Part shown: piece after piece, positions 1 to 10,422 of the stretch | How positions within the stretch are numbered: position 1 is the stretch's first letter | Layout of the letters: the number at the start of each line of letters is the position of its first letter | NCBI GenBank assembly: GCA_001792895.1 | Contig: MARA01000033.1 | Location: forward strand, 186,001 to 250,000 | Length of the DNA stretch: 64,000 bases | DNA from: Lentinus brumalis | Lineage: Eukaryota > Basidiomycota > Agaricomycetes > Polyporales > Polyporaceae | Direction: 5' to 3' | Notes under the pieces: generated by a model | What the model saw: only the letters and a program-made list of their open reading frames with translations | The model's database searches: none | What the model was told of the DNA's origin: nothing | Translations under genes and position numbers: made by a program

Positions 1-328
1 CTCACCTCTGCTGCGCAACGAGATGATCTCGACGGCTACTGGACAGCTTGCGGACGATGGGAACGGCGCAGCAAACCTGAGAGTCAGAGGATGAGCAGGC
101 CACTCACAACGTAGATGTGCTCATTGGCCCAACATCTGGCATGTTCCGCGCTTCGATCGGCAGCTGTATCTGAGGCGCACGCTCACCTCAGCCCCTGCTC
201 CCGCCCTCGATATACACGCCGCCATGTCTCGCTCTCTCCGCCCACTCTGCCTCTGAACGTCGTGCGCCCGGCTCAAGCTTCAGGTATAATTCACAGAGCA
301 GGAGTCACGAGTCCAGCTCAACGCGACG

Positions 329-1253
329 ATGTCGAGCACCACCACGACCCCACGACCCCGACGACCCCGTCGCCCCGCCCGCCCCGACCTTCAACTCCAT
401 CTTCCAGTCGCCTGGCGGGCCCCCGCTCATCCTCGTATGCATCGCCGCGGGCCTCCTCCTCGGCGCCTTCCTCGGCATCCTCCTCATGCGTCGCATGCGC
501 CCCACCGTCGCCGTCCAGGGCACCCCCGGCCTCCGCGGCTTCCCCGACCCCCAGAAGACGCTCGGTGAGAAGCCCAGGCTGCTCGACGTGCACATCGTGC
601 CCCGCAGCGACCCCGCGGATATGGTTTGGACAGGAGCAGGAGCGGGAGGGGCGCGGGCGCCGTGGGGAGGCGTATTGGTGAGTCGCACGTCCCCGAGGTC
701 GTAGGACGGGAGCTCATCCGCGCGCATACAGCCATTTGCAGCGCTCTACCTCCCGTCTGCTGAGACATCCGCTACTGCAGCATCGTCCCCTTCTCCTGCT
801 CGGACCGAGATATGGCGCAGACAAGTGCTCGCACTCATCCCCGGCCGACTGCGCCCCTCTCGCCGCTCACACGACCCACACGCCTCCCACAAGAGTGCAG
901 CCGGCACCGGCACCTCGTCTGTCCGCGCAGTGCAGCTCGCGGTCACCGTCTCGATGCCCTCCCCCCACCCGCTATTCACCTCATCTTGGTCGACGAGGAA
1001 TGGGAAGGAGAAACGGCAGTCTAACGAGCGCGAAAAGGACCCGCTCTCCGTGAACGTCTCCCCCGTGAACGACCGCACCGACCCCCCAGACGACGCCCCC
1101 GCCCCCGCTCCCACAGTAAGAGACCACATGCAGCCCGCCGCCGCCAACGACAGCGAGCCCCCCGTCCCCGACTGCTGCATCGGCACGCTCGTCGTCTCCT
1201 ATCGGCCTCCCCCAGGACCTGTGGAGCCGGAGAAGACGACGTCGGTGCCCTAG
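329..1253 (+). CDS. Single-pass membrane protein of a basidiomycete family (frameshift near start)
   Basis: Unknown function. Exon 2 is 732-1253, preceded by a 54-nt intron 678-731 (gtgagt...cag). The N-terminal part holds one membrane segment (PPLILVCIAAGLLLGAFLG) followed by a basic stop-transfer stretch (MRRMRP). After it come a cytosolic EKPRLLDVHIVP block and a low-complexity tail with a short conserved block (VQLAVTVSMPSP). The same order (segment, basic stretch, xxPxxxDV block, LQVxxxIxMPSP block, final LPW-like block) recurs in the gene at 61265-62370, so the two are paralogs. The only good start, ATG 329, lies one frame off from the membrane segment, so a one-base discrepancy near 330-375 (a C-rich repeat) or an unseen upstream exon is needed. 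Coding extent is well supported from about 372 on; the exact start is not. Confidence 0.6.
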
Positions 1254-2507
1254 CCCCCCCCCCCCCTGTCATGTCTCTGCCCTCTCTTGCCCCGCATACA
1301 TAGACTCGAACCGGCGCCCGCTCGCACGTTGTACCATACCACCAGCACCATCACCATCACCAGCGCATAGCACCACCCAGCACCACCAGCACGCATCACC
1401 CACTGCTGGCACCGACCCCATCGCAGCCACCGTCAACGGTCAGCGCAGCTGTCTAACATTCAAAGTTCATTGACGCCGTCGTCCTTGACGTGCCTGAACG
1501 TTGGACAAGCGGCAGCGGGCATACCGGGCTCCAGCAGCGCCCGTCACTCAGTCAAGCCAGTGTAGGCTCCAGTCCCAGTCCCGTCCTGTCAGGTCAGCCT
1601 CCCGTCATCCGCAGCGTCCTGTCCCGCGGTCCGTGTCTCCCCCGGGCCCCTGCCCAACTTGGCTTCCACTGTAGACGATTGACCAGTCCTGGGCTGCGCG
1701 GCGCGCAGTACCAGCACGCATGCCCACGCTCGTCCGCGCAGCAGCTGCACCGGAGCATGCACACCCAAGTTTGTGCGTCCGGTCGCACGATACACATACC
1801 TATTCATGGGCATCGGGGCCTCCTCTCCTCCACCCGTCATCATCGCCATCGCCTTTCTCCGCCTGTGCCTCTTTTGTTGTTGTACCTGTATCATATACTG
1901 CACACTGCACTCTGCAGTCCCGCTCGGACCCTGGATGGATGGATGGATGGATGGATGTTATTGTTAGCAGTTCTGTACAAGTACAGTTCCCGTTTCCCAC
2001 CATCGCCTGTTCTCGTTCCTCCCCTACATACATATGTACATACATGCGCGCACGTAGCGCTTCCACGAGTTCACGAATGCATGACACATTCCACGGATAC
2101 TTATGTGATCGAACCCGGGATGCGTTCAGCTTCAACGCATCAGCATGCAGTTGATCCAAGTTCAGAATGAGCTGGCCTTTCAGAGATCTGGCTTCGATTC
2201 TGAGACCCGTTGACCATATTGCGATACAGTGGAATTGGTGAAAGGTCCCTCACTAAGTACCGTGCTCGTGAGTAGTCAATCAAGATATCATAGTCCCTGT
2301 CCCTGCCTCTCGCGAGTTGTCAAACCGATGCTGGGATGTAAGCCAGGAGTTATCGATAGTAGGCGACTCACCCGGGCCCGAAGGGTTTGATGAGTCTTCG
2401 ACAGTGAACGCGAGCCCGGTGCATGCTGCAACTGAACATGTTATAGAGCTGAAGTACTCAGTACTAAAACCCGTCACCGCCTATGTAGCCACTGCCAGTG
2501 TGTGAGC
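1254..2507. other. Intergenic stretch with simple repeats
   Basis: No convincing gene. A run of about 13 C follows the stop codon at 1254-1266, a CACCA/CATCAC-rich tract covers about 1334-1397, and a TGGA tetranucleotide repeat covers 1932-1957. Open frames across 1490-2170 lack start context, domain signal or splice structure. Confidence 0.6.
1932..1957. repeat. TGGA microsatellite
   Basis: About six perfect tandem copies of TGGA are directly visible. It lies in non-coding sequence between the membrane-protein gene and the first F-box gene. Confidence 0.9.
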
Positions 2508-3865
2508 CTAGACGACCCGCAGTAGACCGCCTGCCGAAAGCTCCGGCAACGTCTGCACGACCGCTTCCCGCAAGAAAGGGATGTCCGCAAGACGACCCGC
2601 GTCTGACAGTTGCACTTCCACCTTCACGACCTGCAGCTCCTCCGCCAAGGTCCCCCGAGCCAGGGCCGTGTCGAGCGTCGCCAGATCCCAGAGCTCCGGC
2701 TCCGTCCCGTCCGTGAAGAACGGCTTCCTCGACGTGCTGAATCCGTCGCAGGCCAGGCACACGGTGACGTTGCGGAGCGTCCTGGGGAGGTGCGGGGTGA
2801 AGATGCCGCTGAAGAGGGACGAGCGAGGATCGCAATCCGCTTGGGCGAACGACGTGCAGATTTCGGACGGCGGCTTGATGGGAACGACGATGCGGAGACT
2901 CTCGAGAGCGCGACAGGTCGGCAGTACTTCTCCGAGGTCGGCCCCGCGCACAAGAGAGAGGTCTTCGGCTGCATTATCGTTTCAGGCATCAGGTTCGTCG
3001 TTACGGAGGGACAGAAGACATGAAACGTACCATCCCATCGAGCGGTAGCCGCATGCACGAGGTGCGACAAGTCGATGTCAAGGGAGGTGACCGTATGCCC
3101 GGCTTCGCGGATGAACGAGCACAGGCTGGCGTAGTGATCGTCCGCATCAATGACCACGGTCAAAGAGCGCAAACGAAGACGGTCAACAATGTGTCTGAGA
3201 GGGTCCAACAGTCCCGCGGCGTCCCGGGCGATGACGAGGTTTGGGATGATGACCGGGTGAGGGTGGACGTGGAGCGCTGGTGGGAGAGCGCCATCCTCCA
3301 AAGACATGCGTTCAAACTGGACAGTATCGACGGCGATAATAGCCGGGAGCATGCGGAGGAAATCGAGTGTGGTGTTGCACTCCAACTCGAGGTGTTGTAG
3401 CTTGAAGGGAACGATCGTGTTACCAACTGCCCTCCGCAAGCGACCCTGGCGCGGATTGATGTCCTCGAAGACCAGCTTCTGCAACGCCGTCAAACAGGGA
3501 AGAACAGCAGCGAGCGACGCGCAATTGAACGAAGGAGATCCATCGTTGAACTGGAGCAGGTTTGGTCCACTCCCTTGGCCGGGGTATGGCATGCTTTCAA
3601 TCTTCCGCTGGAAGGAGATGGACTTCACATGCTTGCAGATAACCGGGTTGCCGCTTAGGAAAGTGAAGAGGTGCTTGAACTTCCTGCTCGACTTCGCCTT
3701 CACAGATGCGAAGAGGAAGGGAAGGCAGATTTCTCTCCAGTCCTTCGACAAGAGAGAGCAACACGCGAGAATGCGCTTGTCGGGCACGAGGAACTTCAGC
3801 ACCATGGTGCGCAACTCCACGGGCAACCTGTCAATGGTGGTGCGTCCGTACTGGATCCTAGCCAT
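2508..3865 (-). CDS. F-box / LRR-like protein
   Basis: Predicted substrate adaptor of an SCF ubiquitin ligase; substrate unknown. Two exons, 3865-3031 and 2968-2508, with a 62-nt intron (GTACGT...GCAG, phase 1), give 431 aa. Residues about 10-55 form an F-box (IDRLPVELRTMVLKFL ... CSLLSKDWREICLPFLF). The rest is leucine-rich with regularly spaced hydrophobic blocks, as in agaricomycete F-box-like families. The intron sits after the SLDIDLSHL block, the position used by the paralogs at 12650, 25826, 28369 and 32007. The C-terminal ELWDLATLD block is also shared with them. The start is the first ATG before the F-box. A TATA-like TTATAG lies upstream near 4060. Confidence 0.85.
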
Positions 3866-5224
3866 GATCGCGAAGTGACCTTACAGAAGCACTGTGTGAG
3901 AGGCAGCCACCGATATGCACTGAGAGTACGTACGAGCTCCCGGGCTTGTTGGGTCTGCGGTAGATGGACTGAACGTGTACGAATTGTGAATGAAACAAGG
4001 CAAAAGAGCGCGGGATGTATCTGAGGGATAGAGACAGGATGTCAGCACGCACGGACCGAGGATTTATAGTGATGCGAAACAAACCGAGCCAAGTGCGGAC
4101 ATCGCAACAGTGGCGGGCTCGAACAATGTACATTTGAGCCACTCGAGACAAGTCGGCGCGGACCGCCCCATGCTGAGAAAGAACAAAGTAACCGCGACTT
4201 TGAGACTGTTGTTTCGCTTAGCCTGGTGGCCGTTCAAAGTTTTTGTGAGTGATTGTGTACAAGGTCGAGAAAGGGGCATATCAGTAGTGCACGAAGCCCG
4301 AGGCTGGTTCCTGGTGAAACACAGGCCAGACACTGGCCGAATGGCGTGTGGAACATAGGAACTTCCAAAGAAATGTCTGCGGCCTGTTCTCCTGCAAGTT
4401 TCATCAGCACCCCGTAAGTAAGTAGCAGAGTGTAGGCCGGTGTCCGCAGGTGTCCTCACGGCCACTAAAGATCTAATGGAGCCGGAATGGTGAAGCAGGG
4501 ACGGCGGCGGCAATATTGTAGGCGTATCTGTGCGTCGCATTTCATGACACTGTCCCGCTATCGATGCCCACTGTCCCACTGCTCCGTCTAATGCACAGAT
4601 GCGGCATGCCTCCCATAAGTACCTGCCCTGTCGGTTGAAATGCATGAGACGGTGTGGTACCCTCAGAATGTCCCAAGCATAACATGAACTGAAACAAAAG
4701 AACCTTGCTCATCAATAGGAACCTTCGCACACAACGTGCCTTGGGCAATCAACGAGAGGAAAGCACATAAGTATGCAGGAGACAATGACGCACGAAGACT
4801 TTTATCCATAGTGCTCGTGCAAGTCTAGCCATCATAGTAGCACGACCTGACGAGAAGAAAGCTGCAAGTGCTATTCAGAGGACGCACAGCAGGCTAGGTG
4901 TCTGATCAAGATGATGCTGGAGGTCAACTTCGTTAGATGGGGAGAGACAACGTCATCAGCGTCTTGACTGCCTTTTACGGAGCACAGGTGAGGCGCTTGT
5001 CTCAAACCATCACTGCACGACTAGGCACGACTGACGTCGCGGCGGTGATAGCGAGCGTTTCAGGTTCGTCCTCTCCTTACTACCACGACCATACACTTGA
5101 CCTATCCGCGGTAATCGTACTGAAGGCCACATATTGAGTACAAGTGCGTTGGCATGATCTTTGGGAACGATCATGATCCTCACAAACTGATGATCAGCTT
5201 CAGAATACTTACCACGCAGATCGG
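3866..5224. other. Intergenic, no gene recognised
   Basis: Long open frames exist on both strands (for example 4064-4645 on the minus strand), but they show no family resemblance, no plausible splice pairs and biased composition. The first ~150 bases are probably the promoter of the minus-strand F-box gene at 2508-3865. Confidence 0.5.
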
Positions 5225-6791
5225 ATGGCCCCTATGTTTGGCCGAGTACCTGCGACAGCCATGTCCTCCATCGCCAAGTCCATAGTCAATGCGAAAATCT
5301 GCATGCCCCTCTCAAGGGTATCAATCACGAGAGTATCGGTGCAAAGACTCGAACACTCGTTCGCAAGATACAGCCCACAAATGACGGCGCATGCCTCCAT
5401 GGTGTCCCAGTCCGAAGCATCCACAGACAGCGTATCGCCCGGCTCACGCTCGGATTTCATGAAGAACGTCACACGTCTTGCTCTTGAATTCAATAGAGAC
5501 GAGGATGTGTTCGCGAGACTCCCCGTACGCGCTTTCACCTCCCTCAGAAATCTGAGCATCTTCGGCGGCACAGTACGGGTCCACGAGCGTGCTCTTGGAC
5601 CTCCGAAGCGCCCCCTCTCGCTCAGTCGTTTGGACCTGAGCCACCTCAAGACTCACGATGCTTCAGACGAGAAGCTGGGTAATGTGCTCTCCGTAGTTCT
5701 CGACCAGCTCCCCGTGCTTTCTATAAAACGCCTCAGCATCGGCGGTGCGTACGGCGGTCGATATGAAGACCCGACTGGGAAGGTGGTCAAACCCGACCCA
5801 CAATCATACGGCAGCGTAGAGGTCCGCGATATCGTGTTCGACAGGCGCGCCTCGACCTACGACCACTTCCTGTACCTCTCGCAGGTCGTTGTCCCGGGAA
5901 GTCTCAACACTTTGCGCGTCAAACTGTCAAACTGGAAAGACCTCGAGGGGCTACGGGACCTTCTGATTGCGGCGGGACACCTCGTGGTATCACTCGACAT
6001 CAGCCTGACCAACCTCATCGAGCATGAAGAGTGTAACAGTCAGTCGTATACAATTATCTCCCCTTGTAAGCATAGAGGTGCTTACGTTTGTCTGCGAAAA
6101 CATGACAGAGCAATCCGGACCGATGCCTCCATGGAACTTCCTGGCCGACTGTGTTGCCGCCTGCCCGCGGCTAAAGCAGCTTAGACTGCGGGTGCTCCCC
6201 CGCAAGAATGACACTCTCGACGCTGCGAAGGACCTCGACCCTTCGCGGTACGTACCGTTCGGTACCGTCCTGCGCGTGCTGCCGCCTACTATCAAGCAGT
6301 TCGCCGTCCGTTTCACCGCAAGGTGGGATACTCACTTTGGGGGCGAAGACGGAACGACGTGGGACCTCCATGCACTGGACGACGCGATACCGAGCTCGAA
6401 GTTTCCTCTCCTCCAAGGGGTGTCGATCGAGTACGAGCTTGGGGACTTTGACATACCAGACACAGTCCGTCATGTGGTCGCAAAGGCTTTGCCCCGCTTG
6501 GCTTCTTCGAAACGTATCTCGTATACAGATGGAAACCGTATGGATAGTGCAGACAAGCCTGCCGACGACGTAAGCCTTGAAATTCCCTCTCTTGCGCTTC
6601 TAGCTGAACGAACGAGGAGGCATACGCTGCTGAATTGTCGAGAAGGGCTTGTTGGTGAAGCTGTTCGAGAATACACTGTGGAACGTGAGGACTTCATCGT
6701 CTGTTCCACGGCGAGGTGGGATACGGGTATCAGGCCCAAGATCATGTTGTGTGACCTCCGTGTACTCTACACAACACGTTCCCCAACCTGA
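5225..6791 (+). CDS. F-box-family LRR-like protein lacking a visible F-box
   Basis: The leucine-rich part of the local F-box family is clear (SLRNLSIFGGTV, LSIKRLSIGG, VVSLDISLTNLIEHE, then FLADCVAACPRLKQLRLRV and TTWDLHALDDAIPSSKFPLL). The N-terminal ~60 residues show no F-box, so this copy is N-terminally truncated, has a diverged first exon, or starts elsewhere. A short intron fits at 6031-6070 (40 nt, gtgtaa...taag). It restores the frame at the family's conserved intron position and joins LIEHE to DIEVLTFVCENM. The frame then runs to a stop at 6791, where the family-like part ends near 6570 (RISYTDGNRM). It could be a functional F-box-less derivative or a decaying copy. Confidence 0.6.
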
Positions 6792-6905
6792 AGACCCCCT
6801 GCTTGAAGAACTGGTCATCGAGTACGGGTTTGGAGACATTGGGACAATGCGGTTGCCAAGATGGTCGTTGGTGATACTATGCCCAAGGTGACTCACGTCG
6901 TCGGA
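6690..6905 (+). pseudogene. Partial duplicate of the 3' end of the upstream F-box-family gene
   Basis: About 200 bases repeat the 3' part of the gene just upstream, with a frame change. The block STARWDTGIRPK ... CDLRVLYT mirrors FTARWDTHFGGE ... WDLHALDD at 6310-6390. The block DPLLEELVIEYGFGDI mirrors FPLLQGVSIEYELGDF at 6405-6455. The nucleotide match is visible as ccacggcgaggtgggatac against caccgcaaggtgggatac. It has no start codon or open frame of its own. Confidence 0.65.
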
Positions 6906-7265
6906 CTGCGTTTGGTATGAATACAAACCTACGGGGCTGCTCAAGTACGTCCGAACTTCGCGCTTGCGTGTGCAGCAGTGTCTTGACTCTTACCCAGCAT
7001 TAGCGATGAGCGACCACCGCACACGCGCATGCGTGGGGAGTTTTGTTACCGTTCTTGACGTTGTTCTATCGTTTCTAGCAATCTGCTCTCGGATGCATAG
7101 AATACAGAAGACAGCACTATGGTGGCCTTGACCCGCTCTACATAATCTCATGCGACGCAGTGTCGGCTCAACAGTTTCAAAGCATGCGTAGTAGCATGGA
7201 TTTCAGGAATGAGGAAGTCTAGATCGTCTCGAGGATCGTGATATCGTGAAGACGTGCACGTCGTA

Positions 7266-9207
7266 TCAGGCGTGTCCGAAGAGCTTCCCGAGGAGCAGCT
7301 GTCGAGCTATGATCATCAGGACGACAGAGCTCATGACGGCGGATCCTGTACCACAGGTGGTCAGTTTCCTCGCGCAAGTTAGAGCGTACGATAAAGACCC
7401 ACCTGCGTAGTAGCCGACATTCTCAAACTTGCCGGTGCGATCGAAGATGGCTCCAGAAATAGGAGGACCGGCGAGGGCGCCAAACGACAAAATTGTGAAC
7501 GCCATGCCCGTGCGCATGCCGACCTCGGTGACCTTGCCCATGCGGACGAGAGGCTGGACCATGATTGCGATGAAGATGCCTGACGAGATACTGAGGGACG
7601 GAGGTCAATACGGGACCGTAAGGAACGCGAGAGGGATGGACTGACCCATATAGGACGGCGACGGCGACGAGCGGTCCCTTGGTCTTCGCGAAAGGCCACG
7701 CGTAGGTCATGACCCCAGCGACGAAGGTGCCCGGGATCATGACGTTCATCGCACCTGAATTGTGCGTGATCCGATGATCAGCCCAACGCGTCCATTTAGC
7801 AGTTGCGGCTTGACTCACCGAAGCGGTCAGCTAGAACGCCTCCGCCAAGCCGGCCGACTAATGAGCATGCATTCGCAATCGACAGAAGATAGAAGGAGAG
7901 ATCAGCATCGACGCCTGCGAGGAGGCCACTGAGCGACAGGTAGGTCAAACACTGCAGCAGCGTCAGCTTCGCTACGACTGCATGCTGAACGGTCAACGTA
8001 CCGTGTATAGCCCGAGGAAGCTGAGGAACAAGGAGAGACAATAGACCATGTATGTAATGCTCTTGAACATGCCGAGATGAATGAAAGGACCAGGATGTGG
8101 GTTCGCAGGTAGTCTCCGCGCAATAGTCTGTACAGTGTGTCAGCAATGAACGATGTAGGACAAGAGGCATTGAATATGACATACCATGTTGAGGACAAGC
8201 AGGAAAGCGGCGACTATGAAGCCAGTGATGCGCAGCGTCCACTGGAAACTAGTGGGAGTTCAACGTACAGCCGAACACCGAGTGTGACGGGACGTACCTC
8301 TGGGTTTCGATAAGATTCCTGAGTATGATTGGGAAGATCGTCCCTCCAATACTTGAGCCACTCGCCATGCAGGCCAACGCCAGCCCGAGGTTCTTCTTGA
8401 ACCAGTGCGCAACGACGCCCGCGGCTGCACTGAACACAACACCACTCGCAAGCTACGGAGAAGACGTCAGGATGGTTGAATGAATGGACGAGATAAACGG
8501 CTCACCCCGACGCCGAAGCCCTGGCAGAGCAGGAAGTGCCAGAACTCTGTGCACTCTCCCGTCAGGAAGGTGCATGCTACGAGCAGCGCGGAGGCAATGC
8601 CAACGGGCAGGCGGAGGTAGCCCATGTCGAAGAGTCTGCCGAACGCGAGGCCAGGCATGAACACGAGGGCGTACTATGTGGCGGCAGGGATGAGCAGGTC
8701 TTTGACTACGGGCAGAAGCGAAGCTTACCTGTACGGAGCCAATCCACGCACTGCAGATGGAATTTGAGTACATCAAGGGACGCAGCGTTGGAGAGGGGCA
8801 CCCACATATCTGACGGGGACATGTTCCGGAGGGTGTACTGTTCGTAGTACGCTTGGAAGATCTACGAGAGTTGTGTCAGCTTGTCTCGAAAAGGTCAGAC
8901 GAAGTGGGTTACTCACTCCCCATGCGTTGATAAACCCGAATGTCGTGCAGATACCGGATGAGACCTGCGGCGATTAGTGAGTTGGGGAGCCTGACACCGA
9001 TAACCGACGACTGACCCCGAGAACAACCAGCCACGCTCGCAGACCGCCATCAGGATACTCGTCCACATCCTCCACGTTCGCTTCTGCGGCACCCTTTTCA
9101 AGTTCACCGACGAGAAGGCTCTTCGTAGATCCCGGTGCTCGAAGAATGTGCACAGTAGCCGTAGACGACGCGACTGAAGAACTTGAAGGACCCCGAGGTT
9201 CGGCCAT
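7266..9207 (-). CDS. MFS transporter, monocarboxylate (MCT/SLC16-like) type
   Basis: Plasma-membrane proton-linked uptake of a small carboxylate or similar solute is the family role; substrate not predictable. Twelve exons join in frame to 446 aa: 9207-9016, 8964-8917, 8861-8806, 8750-8729, 8673-8506, 8452-8298, 8248-8185, 8127-8002, 7951-7819, 7754-7646, 7590-7403, 7345-7266. A hydrophilic N-terminus of about 50 residues is followed by the MCT signature DGGLRAW at the start of the first membrane segment. Further hallmarks are AWIGSVQ, the loop GRLFDMGYLRLP, GVVAHWFKKNLGLALACM and GRLGGGVLADRFG between segments of the second half. About 12 membrane segments can be drawn. Start ATG 9207 is the first Met. 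A TATA-like element lies about 65-73 nt upstream. Confidence 0.9.
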
Positions 9208-9271
9208 GTTGTGCAACTGTCACGAAAAAGAGGCAGATGCGGAACCCTCTGAGTCTCAACAGGTAAGGCGA

Positions 9272-9280
9272 GAATATAAG
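9272..9280 (-). promoter_or_regulatory. TATA-like element of the MFS gene
   Basis: CTTATATTC on the minus strand, about 65-73 nt upstream of the MFS start codon. Sequence match only. Confidence 0.35.
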
Positions 9281-9788
9281 GCCATCTCTCTCGTGACCAT
9301 ACAAGCCTGATACACAGAGCCGAAGGGCCCAAGCTCAGTCAATCACGCAGCTCCCGGTCTTGTAGCTCCCTTCCACGCGGATGAAGCCTTGTCCTCATAC
9401 TGCGCGAAGCACAACACTACAAAAGACTCTGCGCCTTTCCAGATAGTAGCATCAGTCGACGGTGCGGTCCACCATGCAATTCTGTGAATTGGGAGAACTA
9501 AGCTCAAGCTGTACTGATCGGCAAGGGACGTACCACCATGTGGAATTTGCAAGAACAAGACTCTTCAGTAACTGGGTCCTTTCGGCTATCGCGGATTCCG
9601 ACACTGCGGAGTCACTACAAATACCGCACAAGGCATCGTCCGCCGCTCGTGCTCAAGACACGCGCAAGGCTCAGTGGCTTGTACTTACCGGCCTGTGTGG
9701 ACCGGCGGCTCATTGACAGCACGGTTATCTGAATAACGATGCAAGATACAAATCAGGTTCGGTACTTCGTGTGTTCCGATACGCGTAC

Positions 9789-9831
9789 TGACCTCGCATA
9801 CGTGCATAGTACCACTAGTACAGTGAGGTCA
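9789..9831. repeat. Short inverted repeat TGACCTC/GAGGTCA
   Basis: Perfect 7-nt arms separated by 29 nt, in the divergent promoter region. It could be an operator-like or hairpin element; no function can be assigned. Confidence 0.4.
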
Positions 9832-10385
9832 AGGTCACAGACGAGCTCACTTTGCTTGGCCTCTCCGATGCATCACATGTGTTTCCGACACGGTGGACGA
9901 ACGGGAATAGGGAGGGTACTCAGTTTGAGACCGCGCACCGTTGTTGCCTCAGATGACAGGCAGGGATTCATGGCCATTGCTAAGTATCGGCGATTAAGTC
10001 GAGGACATACGCACATGGTGGTTGTCTCCAAGGTTGTCTCTGAAACTTTCTGTAACCCGATTTTGGTTATCCAATAGCACAGCCACACTATGCCCTTCGT
10101 TACTTTTCTTCAGAATCCCTGCACAGCCACTCTGATAGTCGTGGTCATTTGAATGCGAGTGCCATCATGGCGATTGACTCGGATTGAGCCTTGACCTCCT
10201 CCTCCCTCCCTCATGTTCCTACTCGTCTTCGACTACCAGCTGCTCCGAGTCCAGCGTTATACGTCCTCACTCGCAATATTCAACCTGCTCGGCGGCTTGA
10301 TAACTCCATTCGGTTAATGCACGCCATGACGGTGATCGAGCGGGTACGCTGAGTACGCCGATGACGTGCCTGTAAGTCCTCGCAC

Positions 10386-10394
10386 CTTATAAGG
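10386..10394 (+). promoter_or_regulatory. TATA-like element of the xi-class GST gene
   Basis: CTTATAAGG, 29-37 nt upstream of ATG 10423. The spacing suggests transcription starts close to that ATG. Confidence 0.4.
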
Positions 10395-10422
10395 CATCTT
10401 GGTCCAACTAACTCTCTTCGAG

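Larger units (their letters stand above)
9208..10385. other. Divergent intergenic region
   Basis: Shared upstream region of the MFS (-) and glutathionyl-hydroquinone reductase (+) genes. No gene was recognised. It contains an inverted repeat TGACCTC ... GAGGTCA at 9789-9831. Confidence 0.6.

Noticed and set aside
115..681. 188-residue open frame overlapping the first gene
   Set aside because: Arg/Pro/Ser-rich translation of GC-rich coding sequence in the wrong frame; the membrane-segment frame is the real one.
1300..1320. GGTTCGAGTC on the minus strand as a tRNA T-loop
   Set aside because: No T-stem pairing and no acceptor or anticodon stems around it.
2100..2125. GGTTCGATC on the minus strand as a tRNA T-loop
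   Set aside because: Flanking bases cannot form a cloverleaf.
1490..2170. 226-residue open frame on the plus strand
   Set aside because: No domain, biased composition, includes the microsatellite translation; looks like non-coding sequence.
4064..4645. 193-residue minus-strand open frame
   Set aside because: No family signal, no splice context, no start context.
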